Below are positions 11,497 through 22,915 of a stretch of DNA of 64,000 nucleotides, piece by piece. The notes under the pieces are model-generated. The model made no database searches. It saw only the letters and a program-made list of their open reading frames with translations, and had not been told where the DNA came from. This DNA comes from Adiantum capillus-veneris (lineage: Eukaryota; Streptophyta; Polypodiopsida; Polypodiales; Pteridaceae). The position numbers were made by a program, and so were the translations under genes. Every line of letters begins with the position of its first letter. Position 1 is the stretch's first letter. Location: the NCBI GenBank assembly GCA_014529385.2, contig CM043953.1, forward strand, positions 108,382,549 to 108,446,548, read 5' to 3'.

Positions 11497-12970
11497 TGCC
11501 GCCCAAAGGAACAACATGAGGAAGAAGGCCAGCTATGAGGTTCATGGAGAATTTGGACCACGTCAGCCGAGTTTATGAAGAGTCAGAGCAAGGCTTTGAG
11601 ATGGAGAGAGAACTTGGGAATGTGATCGATGTTCCTTCAAGACCAGAAACAACTAATGAGTCAAGGGATTCTCCACATTCATCTCATCCGAAGAGTAGTT
11701 ACAATGAGAGAGCAAAACGACACAACCGATCCGATGGATTCCAGTGTAGCTAGAAACATGTGAAGAAAGTGAGGGCAGTAAGAGGAAACATCATTCAGTA
11801 AGACACAAATTAGCAAACAAATTTGAAGATACAATGAATGAAATAGAAACAAACAATGATTGGGAAGTAGATACGGATCATTACAACAAGCAAAAATCTA
11901 AGGACAATAAACTAGTTTTTAGAACCAAAGCCAGCGCATTTTGCTAATATAAATGATCATTTCTAGTATTCAAAGGGGACAAAAAGGATGCTATTCCTAA
12001 TGTTTATATCCAAGCATTTGAGCAGTTTGATGAGCTTAAGGATATTGACAAAGATGTGGGGAGAGTATTTACCCGAGGCATTTAAGGACGCATCAATGAA
12101 ATGGCACTACCATTACCCAACATGCCTGCTCAGATCATACAATAAGCTCATCATATTTTTCAGATTGGGGTATTCAAATAACAGAGGGGATGAAGAAATT
12201 CTATGCGACGTCGACAAGATGGGAAAGCTGTCAGTCAAAAGTTATGCTAGAAAAATCAAGGAACTAACAGGAGAGTTACAAGAACCTCCTTTTGAAAAGA
12301 GGACGAGAGCTTGGTTTTTGAATGGGTTCAGAAGTAAGAATATTAGGGAACAAGAGATGCTAGCACCAAACAAATTTTTTAATGATATGGTGCAAAGAGC
12401 ACTAAAACTTGAGCAACATGCCAAGAAGGAGAAAGGTGAATCTTTTACCAAGGAATCAGACCCCGATACCAGCTCCAATACATCTGAAAGTGAATCAGAT
12501 GACAAGGGTAAAGGGAAGAAAGGATCATGGACCAAAAAACTAGAGGAGATGTCAAAATTGCTCACTGAAACTGCCAAAATAATACCTTTAGCCAAGAAAA
12601 TGAAAATTTGGTGCTCTAAGTGTAGATCCAAAGATCATAGGTCCGATGAATGTTCACAGTGTATTTAATATAAAACCTATGGTCTTGTGCTGAATAAATG
12701 TGAAATCCAAATCCATCATTTAAAGAAAGGGAAGGATCTAGCAATGATCACACTGACAAATCTAGAAGCAATCAAGGCAAATGGGGCCAGTGGGTCAAAG
12801 GAAAAATGAAGCCAGCACAAGTAATGGAGGTACACATAATGGTAGGGGCAGGTACTAGGGAGACATTGGTAGGGGTAGAGCTAGAGGAAGTTTTGAGAAG
12901 CGAAGTCTCAATTGCTATACATGCAAAAAATATGGACATTTTGCAGCCGAATGCCCATAAGCTCCAAAAC
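11497..12970 (+). pseudogene. Gypsy G gag with two CCHC zinc knuckles, broken
   Basis: The ATG at 11497 starts an MPPKG peptide just after the primer-binding site and frames run on with several breaks. The longest frame (11988-12668) has the gag core with FLNGFRSKNIREQEML and RALKLEQHAKKEK, an acidic/serine linker, and a CCHC knuckle CSKCRSKDHRSDEC. A second knuckle, CYTCKKYGHFAAEC, lies near 12915-12956. Gag forms the virus-like particle and binds element RNA. Downstream the region is cut by the LTR of element A at about 13174, so no pol of this element is seen. Confidence 0.8.
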
Positions 12971-12989
12971 CAAAAACACCCGACCAAAA

Positions 12990-13173
12990 GGCACCAAAAC
13001 TGGTGCTAGTCAGGGTAGTAATTAGAAGCAAGGGGTCCTCATTGAGGAGATCCCTGATGAGAATGAGGGAAAGCAAACTGTAAAAAGCACAAAGTGGGAA
13101 TAACAGAGGACAGTCTGGAAGGCTAACAACAAGGAAAAGGTAGTGGATGAATGGCAAGAGTAGAAGGTATAGA
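12990..13173. other. Short unassigned junction before element A
   Basis: Lysine- and arginine-rich frames continue from gag G but carry stops and no motif. The A-family LTR homology starts at about 13174. Confidence 0.4.
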
Positions 13174-13737
13174 CATAGTTGGTTGATGCTAGAAAGCATG
13201 CTATGCAAGGCTATGGGTGCCTACAGGTGCATGAACAAGTGCTTAAGCAGGTATGAGAACCCTGGGCAGGTAAAGGGAAGTGGGAGTGTAAGCCTGATGA
13301 GGTTTATTAGGCCAAAAGAGATCCAAAAAGGGCCAATTGGGATGGCAGATCCAGATGTCCAAGGTGTTGAACTTATGCTTGGAAAGGTAGTGTTTGAAGT
13401 GCTCTAGAAGCTTGTATAAACGGCTCCCCAAACGGAGCTCCCGTGCCAAAGTTATGATGGCTTCAAATCTAGAAGGCTTTGGAGATTCTTGACGGATAGG
13501 GTAGACATGGACAAATGGCCATAGCTAATGTCAATGTATAGGGTTAAAGAGCTCAAATTGTGAAGCATGCTGAAGTTTTTGGATCATCAATCGGAGCTCT
13601 AGAGAGGTTATGGGCATTTGAATATTTACCAGGGGCTAGTTATGGCCAACTTACCCACATTGAAAAGCATGCCTATTGGGAGATTTTGGGCCCCAACTAA
13701 GTTCTCAGATGTAGTATGCATTGTATGGAGCTAGCCA

Positions 13738-14185
13738 AAACATTAGGAAAATTTTGAACTCATTTTTGGGCATGTTAAGAGTGCCACATCATCAAAGTTG
13801 TACAAAAGAAAGCAACCCGATAGACCCCTCTAAATATTGCTTAGAACCCCATGATATGACCTATCATTGGAAAGTTCTTGAAAAATGGATTCTAAAGAGC
13901 CAAGGTCCGAAAAGTTTGGATGACTTCTATGAAAGTTATGCCATTTTTTTTCAATCAGCCAGGTTTTGTTACCGTTATGGTAATCTAAAATTACCTTTTT
14001 CTAGATCTACATGGAGGCAATGTCCGATACATGCATGCTATATATCAATAGATAGCATCCAAATATCCAACCTCCGACATGTTTGGATCTTATTTGCAAA
14101 AAAATTACCGATCCCTACTTTTTGAAAGCTATGCCACATCAACAATTCTTACAAGGCCCATTTTTGAGTCCAAACTTTTCCTAAT
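13738..14185. other. About 450-bp segment present in LTR A, absent in LTR C
   Basis: LTR A and LTR C align on both sides of this block. Its right end, with TTCTTACAAGGCCCAT and then TTTTCCTAATGG, resembles the repeat X edge at 28250-28290. That suggests an inserted repeat rather than old LTR sequence. No target duplication was worked out. Confidence 0.45.
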
Positions 14186-15291
14186 GGTTGTAGATTGTCA
14201 ATTGAGAATGCTTGGTCAGAAGGATACAGCTCATTGAAGTTTGGTTCAGTCGATGGCAATGCAATGCCAGATGGTTTTTTCAAATTTTGGTCGCATCAGT
14301 TCGGGGGCCCAAGGAGATCCAATTGAGTCAGGGTTTGAAAGAGTTTTAGCTAAGGATTGGATCTATTGACAGTGCTTGATGGCTTGAGGGTTGGTTCATT
14401 TGATAGAGAATTGCAACTAAAAGAAGTTACGGGAAAAAAAGGAAAAAAAAACTTTTGGAGGTTTTTTTGAAGGGGTTTCAAAAGCTTGAAGGGCTGGGCG
14501 CATGCAATGTTTCCATGTGGCCATGAAATAGCCCATATGCATGACCAACGCCGTGGGAGTCAATGGATATATCGTGGGGGACTACCCTCCCATTAGAAAA
14601 TGTGGTGGAGAGAGTGGGAGCTCTCAAGGAGCTCCTAGCCATGGCGATTGGTGTCCTCGGTGCTACATCTGGCTATTGCGGGTGGCGCTTATGAGGGAGC
14701 TGATGTGGGATGGAGGCCCATTTTTGTGGCATTGTTGGTGTCGGATATGGCTGTTGACGACCGCCAATGCTGATGTGGCACGTAAAGGGCGGGGCTCCCA
14801 TGAGGCCTCAATATGGCCCGCCTTTTTAATTGAAGAGAAGGAGGATCTTAGGGGTTGTCATGGTGCTGTGACATCCCCCAGAGGCTCAAGCAAGTGGTTT
14901 TCATGTGGTAAAGGGAGAGAGAGTGCTGAGGTTTCAACACCCTATCCAGTGTACAAAAATGCATGTTAAAAGGGGTCCCAATTCAAAAAAGAGGCTCCCT
15001 AGAGCTGCACGAATAAAAAACCCACCTATTTTTTGTTTTTTGTAAGAAGAACTCCTTATAAGAGGGATTTTTGAAGAATTGTATAGGGATTTTATGCTAA
15101 GGAGTATTCTGGAGCAGGTGAAGAAGAGAATTACTTTGTGTAAGCCATGGTGCCTTTGTAAGCTTTTGTAAGGAGAATTTTTCCATTCCCCCCCTCATGG
15201 TGTCGATTCCTTGCTCCCCCTCCTTTCTTTTGCTTATGTTGCCAATGTCGGTGGTGTCTTTGAGTGCAACCCCAAACCGAGGTCCGTGTGT

Positions 15292-15408
<117 letters not shown>

Positions 15409-15628
15409 TGTGTGCTTGCAGTGAAAAACATAGGATGTGTGGGTGTGGAATGTGCTGGAGCTTTTTGGGAAGTGTTTGTGTTTGTTGATACATCGAGACG
15501 GGTGTGGTGCAGGTAAGATTGCGTAAATTTTGAAGGTAAATCCTAGAGGATTGGCGTGCTATATGTATCCTGGGCTATAGAGAGGCATTTTGTTGTGTTT
15601 TGGGTGTGTATTCGCTTCCCCCTTTCCA

Positions 15629-15655
15629 TCTTTTGGTGCCCCCACCGAGGAGCAC
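15629..15655 (+). other. Primer-binding region of element A
   Basis: Just after the LTR end comes TTTTGGTGCCCCCACCGAGG. The TGG start is what is expected of a sequence pairing with a tRNA CCA end; the tRNA is not identified. Fragment D has a matching but decayed version near 58510. Confidence 0.5.
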
Positions 15656-15706
15656 ACTGATTGCTCTTGATATGGTGAAGAAGAATAGGTGTTTTCATTG
15701 GCGGAG

Positions 15707-16495
15707 ATGGCGTCTTGGAGTTCTGGTCCGATGTTCATAGGTGAAGAGAGTCCAAACAAGTGGATTGCGGATTCCAAGCTATATATGACATCGCTGCATA
15801 TGCCAAAAGAGGACAGCAAGATGCATACTTTTACGTTGATGATGCGCGGTAAAGTGAAAATGTGGGGAATTAGAAGGTGAATCAAGACAAGCTTGGTCGG
15901 CTCTACGGGCATGTTTCTTACATGATCTCCACAAAAGAGGGGTCCTAGCCGAGGTGGATGCCGAACTCAAGACACTCAAACACGATGTAAGGGAAAAATT
16001 CATTTTGTTTTTTGGAGCTTGTTGGACAGAGTTAGCAGCAATCATGTAGTTGACTAACAATGACTACTTCAAGCTGGACACTCTCCTTCTCCAAGCAAGT
16101 GAGGGAAAAGGTAGACTTTGAAATCTTGGAGAATTATAATGGTCCAATGGTGATTGCAAAGGCAAAGAGCAAGAAAATAAAAAAGAATATTGAGTAGGGC
16201 GTGTCGAGTTACGAAGTAGTGGTTCCTACCCAGCCACAAGGTCAAAGGGATGCTGTTCATGAGGAGAACCATGGGAACCAAGGTTAACTGTTCAGGGTTT
16301 GTTTGAGCAAATGCAAGAATTGCAACTGAGTGTCATGGATAGAGGAAAATCAAGAGGAGCAAGAGGCAGGGCAAGGCCATTGCCTAGGAGATGCTACAAT
16401 TGTGTTGAAGAAGGACATTATGCACCAGATTGTCCTCATCCGCTGAGAGAAAGAGGTGGTACCTACCTGTTGTTTGGTAGAGGAAGAGGCCTATG
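15707..16495 (+). pseudogene. Element A gag with CCHC knuckle, broken
   Basis: ATG at 15707 opens MASWSSGPMFIGEESPNKW, a typical gypsy gag N-terminus. Frames break near 15880 and resume at 16299, where CYNCVEEGHYAPDC (about 16392-16433) is a CX2CX4HX4C zinc knuckle preceded by an arginine-rich stretch. The protein would have packaged element RNA. Fragment D (58590-59291) holds a copy of the N-terminal part. Confidence 0.75.
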
Positions 16496-16789
16496 ACCTG
16501 AGAGAGAAGGTGGTAAAGAATCATGCAACCAGCTCCCCCGAATGGCTGTGAAGTTCCTAGGGTGAACATCATTGGAGTGGATAAGCAGGATGTCAAAGTA
16601 TTGGCCAACAAAAGGGCAAGAGATAAAAGGGAAACAAAGACCAACCAAGGTAGCCGTATCCTAGCTGAAAATCACCCTGTTTGATCTTATGATGCCTTCT
16701 CTTCTTGCTAGTTTTTGGCTGCTCTCTACCCTCACACACTTTCTCAAAGTTAAGGGCAATGTGCATGCATTGTAAAAAATATCATTAAG

Positions 16790-17016
16790 GGTGGGTAGAC
16801 CAACTAATGTTCTTCCTTTGTTGGATGCTTTCGTCAAAAAGAGGATGCAAGTGCATGCCTATATAGATGGTGGAGCACATGTTTGCATCATGAAGGAAAT
16901 TGCAATAAGGAAAACAAGTGTTAAAGCAGTAGCCAAATTGAATGTGGATGTGAGGATGACTAACCATGCTAAAGCTAGGTGTTTGGGTGTGGCTCATGAT
17001 GTAAGAGTAAGGTAAT
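16790..17016 (+). pseudogene. Element A aspartic protease
   Basis: The frame 16791-17015 carries AYIDGGAHVCIM, corresponding to the D-S/T-G-A active site of retroelement aspartic proteases with glycine in the second position. It runs into a second frame (17015-17317) containing PIILIRPWLLATGAK, the LGRPWL-like block seen after protease domains. The enzyme would have cut the gag-pol polyprotein. Confidence 0.7.
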
Positions 17017-17313
17017 GGGCATTGAATGCCTAATCAACTTCTTTGTGATGAAAGCAGGTGATAATGCGTACCCTATCATCTTGATTAGGCCATGGCTTCT
17101 TGCAACAGGTGCTAAACAAGATTGGGAAAGCAGGGTGTTCACCTTGTCTAATAAAGAGAGAGGAAGACATGTGGTTCTAGATTTGAAGGCCAAAGAGATC
17201 CATTTCCATCCTATGACAACAAGAGACAAAGATGATATGACAAGCTATTGGTACAAGATCAAGATGGACTATGATGAGGGCTATACAGATACAGACACAG
17301 AGGAGGAGGAAAG

Positions 17314-18110
17314 TTGAAGGATGATATGCTAGAGATTGATGCTGATTTGTTTGGAGTCACTGTTGAAGAGTATCATGCAAAAGAGAAAGTGCAACCACAG
17401 GTTCATGGCATAGGTGCGGAAGAGGTAGCCAATATGTTGAGTGAATATTTGACCAAGAAAGAGAGAAGGCTATGTCAAATTGTGTGTCTCCTTTCCAAAA
17501 TTTTTTGTGATGGAATACAATGATCTGCAAGGAGAAAAGGGCATTGAACACAAGATAGTTCTCAAGGAAGGGTACAAGCCAAAAGCGCAGAAGCTAAGGA
17601 GATTGGGGGAAATTCAAAAGGAAGCCCTTTGGCAAGAGATCAACCAATTGTTAGATGCACGTATTATATGCCCCGTGAAGGAGTCGGAGTGGGTCTCCCC
17701 AGTGGTTATCACTCTTAAGAAGAATGGGAAATGGTGGGTGTGCATTGACTACAAGCCATTGAATGTGGCGACCATGAGAAACCATTATCCCTTTCCATTT
17801 CAGGATGAGATCTTACTGAAATCAAGTAGCTGGCCATGTGAGGTATTTCATCATGGATGGGTTTTTAGGGTGTTTTCAAATAGGGATTTCTCTTGAAGAC
17901 CAGCTAAAGATGACATTTATCTCTCCATGGGGATGTTTCGCCTACCACAGGATGCCATTTGGATTGGTTGCCTACACCACTTTTCAAGATTGGATGAACA
18001 TGGTATTTGATCCCTACTTGGGTAGGTTCATTAATGTGGTTATGGACAATATAGGGTGTTATAGCTCAAGGGCACAACACCTGTTAATGCTTCGGCTATG
18101 TTTTTAGAGG
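17314..18110 (+). pseudogene. Element A reverse transcriptase, broken
   Basis: Frames at 17314-17523, 17480-17896 and 17838-18107 cover the protease-RT linker, fingers and palm. Seen are WWVCIDYKPLNVATMRNHYPFP (in part), the MPFGLV block and VVMDNI in place of the YxDD box, so the second active-site aspartate is asparagine. Two frameshifts are needed to read through. It is inactive. Confidence 0.8.
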
Positions 18111-18860
18111 CTTGATGAAGAAGGAGGTCAATTGAATCCCACGAAGTGCAAGCTAGCACAACCTTGGCATCACTATTAGGCCATGTGGTGTCGTAGAATG
18201 GAATTGAAGGGGATCCAAAAAAGGTTAAGGCTCTAATCTTGATGGAGCCTCCCTCTATTGATTAGGGTTTGGCATTTTTTGTGTTTAAATTGAAGTATTT
18301 GTCAAGATTTTTTTGGATGTTGGTCCAATATGTGTATCCTCTTCAAAAGAGGGCGCAACAGGTGCATGGATTTGAATAAGATGGAGAAGCTCACGAAGTC
18401 TTTGATAAAGTAAAAGAAATTTTATGTCAGCTACGTACAATGTGTCCACCCAATTGAGAGGACTATTTTTATGTTTCCAGTGATGGTAGCTACCGTGGCC
18501 ATTGGAGTGGTGTTGCTGCAAAAGGTGGGAAGGAGCTATAAGCCTATCTACTTTGAAAGCAGGGTGATAAGAGGCGACCTACATCGAAGCGGAATAGTGG
18601 GTCATGGATTTGATCTTTTCTTACAGGAAGTTCAAAGTGCATCTCATTGTATGAAAGTTTTATGTGTTGATAGCTAATAATTTGTTGCCTGAAGTGGTGT
18701 TTCACTTGAGGCCATGGAAGCAGATCATGAAATGGGTGATAGATCTACATGAATTCAAGTTTGAGTTTAAGGTCAACCATACTAGTCGATCTCACTTGGC
18801 CGATATTTTGGTCAATAAGGTTGTTGATCTACCGATTTATCCAAGGGTGGTACAAGATGA
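18111..18860 (+). pseudogene. Element A RT thumb and first RNase H, broken
   Basis: The segment after RT decays into short frames. The frame at 18471-18677 holds VAIGVVLLQK and PIYFESRVI, the usual start of a gypsy RNase H, and 18664-18860 includes HTSRSHLADILVNKVVDLPIY, its usual end. Element B keeps the corresponding region at 55440-55618. Confidence 0.7.
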
Positions 18861-19122
18861 AGCTAAAGAGGAGCCTGACTTAGTGGGAGCTTTTACCAAG
18901 TGGTTTAATTGTGCATATAGGAGGGTAATGCAAAACGCAAGAGGAGGTGTGGTGATATGGGATCCACATGGCAAAGTGATATTTTCAAGGGTTTACGACT
19001 TGGAGGACATTCACACCAACAATGAGGTTGAGTATCTTACTTTGCATTTGGGATTAAGGCAGTGTGTGGAGTTTGGCATTTCTAAGTCAGTGGTGAAAGG
19101 TGACACGCTATTAGTCTATTAA
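18861..19122 (+). pseudogene. Element A second (archaeal-type) RNase H
   Basis: The frame reads WFNCAYRRVMQNARGGVVIW and then NNEVEYLTLHLGLRQCVE, the layout of the additional RNase H of Tat-type elements (DGA near the start, NNxAEYxAL later). The first catalytic aspartate is asparagine here; copy B keeps WFDGAYKR at the same place. This marks the lineage and shows that A lost catalysis independently of its frameshifts. Confidence 0.75.
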
Positions 19123-19493
19123 TTTTTGGGCCAATGGTAGGTAAAACAAGATTCTTTGAAGCATTGGTTTTATGCCATTAAATTTTTTTTTGAATAAATT
19201 TAGTTAAAGCATGTTAAAGGAGAGCAAAACCAAGAGGCAAAACACCTTGCAAGCAGCAAGATGCAAGTACAGGTTAATGGTTTATATGTGGCCCGAGCTG
19301 CTTGTGCAGGTCATGAAACTTTGAAGAAGATTGAAGACTTTTTGGGCTCATGACAGTGTCTAGAAATGTTTTCTAAGCTGCAAAAACGGAGGATAGTGTA
19401 GAAAGCTCACAAATTCACATTGATAGGGGAGGATTTGATGCTCTATGGACGAGATGAAGTGTTGCGGAGGGTGCTTTATAAAGAGGAAATGGC
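19123..19493 (+). pseudogene. Element A RNase H-integrase linker, degenerate
   Basis: It matches the minus-strand frame of element B at 52620-53040, including the stretch for VEAHVAGLYLAPTTYARRETL in B. In A it is shattered by stops. No function is assigned beyond a linker. Confidence 0.6.
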
Positions 19494-20231
19494 ATGGTGT
19501 TGCAGGAGTGTCCTGAGGAAAGTGGGCATCAAGGTAAAGACCAAGTTTTGTTTAGGATTTTAAGAGCAAGTTTTTGGTGGCCTCCTTCAATAGTACATGA
19601 TGTGCACTATTGGTGCAAGACCTTCCATAAATGCCGGATTATGGGTGAAAGAAGACTAATAGCTGAGTCACATGGGGCTACCATTGCCAAGAATAATTCT
19701 AAAAAGTGGGGTTTGGATGCCATTGGTCCACTCCCAAAGTCGACAAGTAGGAAAAAATACATTGTGGTAGCTATTGACTACCTTACAAGGTGGGTGGAGG
19801 CAAAAGCAATTAAGGAGGTAAACGCTCATGTTGTGGATCAACTTGTTTTTGATAACATCTGTTGTAATTTTGGAGTACCATGGGTGATCGTTTTTGCTAG
19901 AGGACAGGGATTTAGAAGCAGGCCCATGCATGCTTTGGTGGAGAAACTGGGCATCCATCATCGATTCTCTTCACCCTATCATCCTCAATGCAATGGTCTA
20001 GTAGAGAGTGCCAATGGGAGAATCATCAAGATGGTGACAAAGTATGTGTATAAGAAGGAGACAGAGTGGGAGGTGAATCTTGAGAAGTGTTTGTGGTCGT
20101 ATAGGACTTTGTGGGCATACATGACATCATACAAGGTGGCTACCAACTTCACTCTATTTGAGTTGGTATATGGTAAGGAAGTAGTGTTGCCACTACATAC
20201 ACAATTGGGTGCTTTGAAAGGGATGTGGTGA
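19494..20231 (+). pseudogene. Element A integrase, long open frame
   Basis: A 245-codon frame is the best-kept part of A. The N-terminus has the zinc-binding layout around GHQGKDQVLF and CKTFHKCRIM. The catalytic core shows WGLDAIGPLP (first Asp), VIVFARGQGF where S/T-D-x-G is expected, so the second Asp is missing, and HPQCNGLVESANG (Glu). The length suits zinc-binding domain plus core. The enzyme would have joined cDNA to host DNA. The open frame suggests more recent decay here than in RT, or chance. Confidence 0.85.
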
Positions 20232-20631
20232 GTCAATTCCACATAGCATGAAGTTTTGCAGGACCAAATTGTCAATCTTGAAGCTTTATAGATGGATAGA
20301 GAAGAAGCAACGGACTATTATGTGAAGCAACAAGAGAAGTAAGTGGCCAAAGTCATTAAGAGTATGCTAGATAAGAAGATAGAAGACAAAGATCTGGTGA
20401 TGAAATACGAGAGCTACTTGGACTTTTCCTTTCAAAAGTTTCAAGAATAAGTGGACGGGTCCATACAAGGTACATAAGGATTGTTCGAATGGGACCCATC
20501 AATTGGCACGGTCAAATGGTAAGTTGCTTAGAAACAAGGTGAATGGGGTGAAACTTAAGCTATACTTCGATACGAGTTTGGTACTTGATGTGAATCAGAT
20601 CATAGCCCGGGGGGTTGGGAAACCTAGTTGA
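20232..20631 (+). pseudogene. Element A integrase C-terminal region
   Basis: Broken frames end with FKNKWTGPYKVHKDC, the G-x-x-KWTGPY-type C-terminal box, and VNGVKLKLYF. The matching minus-strand segment in B is 52345-52560. A stop near 20629 closes pol. No chromodomain follows. Confidence 0.7.
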
Positions 20632-20757
20632 AGAGGCTCAAGAGCGATGGACATATAACATTGTACATACGCTACATATAGTTAAGGTTTTCTCAGTTTG
20701 CTTGAGTGCTAACATTTTTGCAGGTTTCTACTTCAAAAAAGTTGTTTTGGTTCAACA
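20632..20757 (+). other. Element A 3' untranslated remnant
   Basis: This short noncoding stretch follows the integrase end and is loosely similar to B between its pol end and its LTR. No polypurine tract or LTR start is visible before repeat X begins at 20758. Confidence 0.4.
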
Positions 20758-20815
20758 TCATTAGGAAAAATATGAACCCTCTAGGGGCCCTTTGGGATTA
20801 AGGTTAATTAGAGGC
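20758..20815 (+). repeat. Dispersed repeat X, left edge
   Basis: The block with ATTAGGAAAAATATGAACCC and GGGGCCCTTTGGGATTAAGG recurs at 55622-55683 in the same orientation and, less exactly, in reverse complement at 28200-28290. It abuts truncated Tat-like elements at 20758 and 55622. Type unknown. Confidence 0.65.
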
Positions 20816-22309
20816 CAGCCAATAGGAAGAGCGTGGTGGACACACTCTATACCCTCAAAAAAGTAGGGGGACAAGGTAGCCTTACACCTCTTAATGGCCT
20901 CTTACCTAGTGAGAAGGTAAGGGAGGTGGCTAGGGGAAAGGGGGGGGGGGGGGGGGGGGGGGCTCGTTTATAAGTGACATGGGGTGTCACTCGAGGGATC
21001 GACGGCGGGGAGCGCCATCGGCAGGGCGGGGGGCTTTAGGCCGTTGGATCGACGTGCCTAGAGGGGGCAGGTTTTTATATAGTTAAAGGCACATTGCTTG
21101 CATGGAGGCGTGTTAGGCGGGATGGTTGAGGTCTGCGAGTGGGTGGGAAGGGGTCGCGAGCTCAAGGCGGGAGTGGGACAGGCGGCACACTTTTTTTTTC
21201 CAGCCTGTAATGGAATTGGCCTATTTAATTTGAGAGTAGCGGAAATTAAAGAGAGTACTTTTGAGAAATGACTTTGTGAGCATAGCGGGTGAACATAATT
21301 GAAGGTAGCAACATAATCATAGCAATTAGTTAACTTGGCATGAACAATACTTTTGCAAGAGAGAGAATTTAGAGAACATAACAACAGTTGAGGACCGGAT
21401 TTATGTGGAGCCGGTCCCCCCTCCAACAGGCATTTGTATTATGATTTCTCCCATTAAGAGAGACTTGTTACAATACAGTCTTTGTGTTCCTTGTGACCTA
21501 GGTGATGCAATGAAGATGGAAAGCTTCATGCATCACAAACATAACATAAACTTGAAGAAAGCTTTAACTATCCCAAGCCTCAGTCCTAAGACCTCAAACA
21601 CCTTCGAAGGTGGAGAGAGCTAGCAGGGAATGAGGGTAGGGAAGAGGAAGAAGAAACATTTCGTAGGAGAAAGAATTAGTTCCTCACTTATCATAACTCT
21701 TGTTGCTAGCATACATAATAGCATAGTAATGAAGAAGAAGGAGATGGCAAGCTTAAGCATTGAAGCATGGCTCTTGGTTGGATTTGCACTCCATATCCAA
21801 GAGTGTTGGTGTAGGCTCTCAACCTCTACTTGCTTGGAGAAGGAGAGGGGGCTCTTGCACTTTGCATAGCACACAATGAGAGTGTTTGTGAGTGTGTGTG
21901 GGTGAGTATACCCCCTAAGCAACCCCCCTCCTTGCTAGGTCGACCCCCTCTTCTAGCTCATCATTGAAGCTCATTGGCTCATGCCAAGCCTAGCCAATTA
22001 CAAGCTTGAGTCATTTCTAGCAATAGGTGTAGTCTTGGGACAAGTGCCTCCCTTTCCCCTTTGAGAGAGAGGACTTGATAAATGCAAAAACAATTAGATA
22101 ATTCAAGTAATTTATCATTGGACCCCTTTGAAGCCTAGCCCATAGGATTCAAGCATCTCATGAAGGTAACATGGGTAGGGGCCTGACATGTGTCCCTGCT
22201 GCCTCTTCAAGCTTGGGCCTTCCTTGTGTGTGTGAGTGTGTGTTCTCTCTCTAGCCCCTAGGAAAAGGGCTCACCCCCCTCTTTGTAGAGATCCTTTTGA
22301 CTTTTGGTG
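20816..22309. other. Repeat-derived noncoding stretch
   Basis: No protein motif was recognised. It includes a 23-base G run (20940-20962) and an arm of an inverted repeat (20963-21060) whose partner is at 22795-22895. The right part (about 21960-22309) belongs to repeat Y, matched in reverse complement near 63285-63440. Frames at 21058-21922 show no recognisable domain. Confidence 0.5.
20940..20962. repeat. G homopolymer run
   Basis: Twenty-three consecutive G residues stand at the edge of an inverted-repeat arm. The length may be affected by sequencing or assembly error. Confidence 0.9.
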
Positions 22310-22515
22310 CTCAAGCACCTTAGTCATCAAGCATGACTAAGCACTTGGACTAGGGGGTGTTCCCACAAGCATCTCAGGCAAGCTTGTCAAAGCACCTCAA
22401 GTACCTTAATCATGTAGCAAGTCAAGCACCTCAAGAATGTAGCAGATCAAGCACCTCAAGCACCTTAATCACCTTAATCAAGAACCTCAAGCACGACAAG
22501 CACCTCGAGCTTGGG
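22310..22515. repeat. Degenerate minisatellite, core TCAAGCACCTCAAG
   Basis: The core TCAAGCACCTCAAG and variants with TTAATC or GTAGC spacers recur about ten times with irregular spacing. It looks like a small decayed tandem array inside repeat Y. Frames across it are repeat artefacts. Confidence 0.7.
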
Positions 22516-22807
22516 CCGGGTTCCCGCCTCGAGCTCAGCCCTAGCTTACCTATGGTCAAAGGACTTTTACACACATTATTGGAGGTCTTTAATGAAGCTA
22601 ACACTAAGGTCTTATGCTCCATTGGTTAGCCTTGCTCTTTGATAGACCATCTCTCATTTGGGCCCCTTTACCATTGGCCCCGTGTTGAGATAGATCTATA
22701 AGCACATATCTATATCTTAACACTTGTTCCCGTTCATTCTCCCATATTAAGTGATCAATTTAATATGAGAAAATCATTTGGGTTGGTTAGATATTAGGTT
22801 TTATGAC
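22516..22807 (-). repeat. Dispersed repeat Y, minus copy
   Basis: The reverse complement of 22733-22807 (core CCAAATGATTTTCTCATATT) matches 62934-63006, and looser matches extend left to about 21960, including AGACACATGTCA and AATCCTAT blocks. The plus copy ends just before a gypsy integrase at 63460, so Y may be a retroelement LTR or leader, which is not proven. Confidence 0.6.
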
Positions 22808-22894
22808 ACAGCCAGTTGTGATCCAACGGTGGGATGCACTCGGGCCGTTGATCCCTCGAGTGCACCCCGTGTGCTTTATGAATGAGGGAGGGAA

Positions 22895-22915
22895 GGGGGG
22901 GGGGGGGGGGGGGGG
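22895..22915. repeat. G homopolymer run
   Basis: Twenty-one G residues follow the arm that is inverted relative to 20963-21060. At the matching place the other arm carries G on the opposite strand. Confidence 0.9.

Noticed and set aside
14541..14969. 142-codon frame in LTR A
   Set aside because: Its counterpart in LTR C (29225-29580) is broken differently, and it lies entirely inside LTR sequence.
22310..22515. CRISPR-like array
   Set aside because: Spacing is irregular, units are degenerate, spacers are not unique, and the context is a plant nuclear genome.
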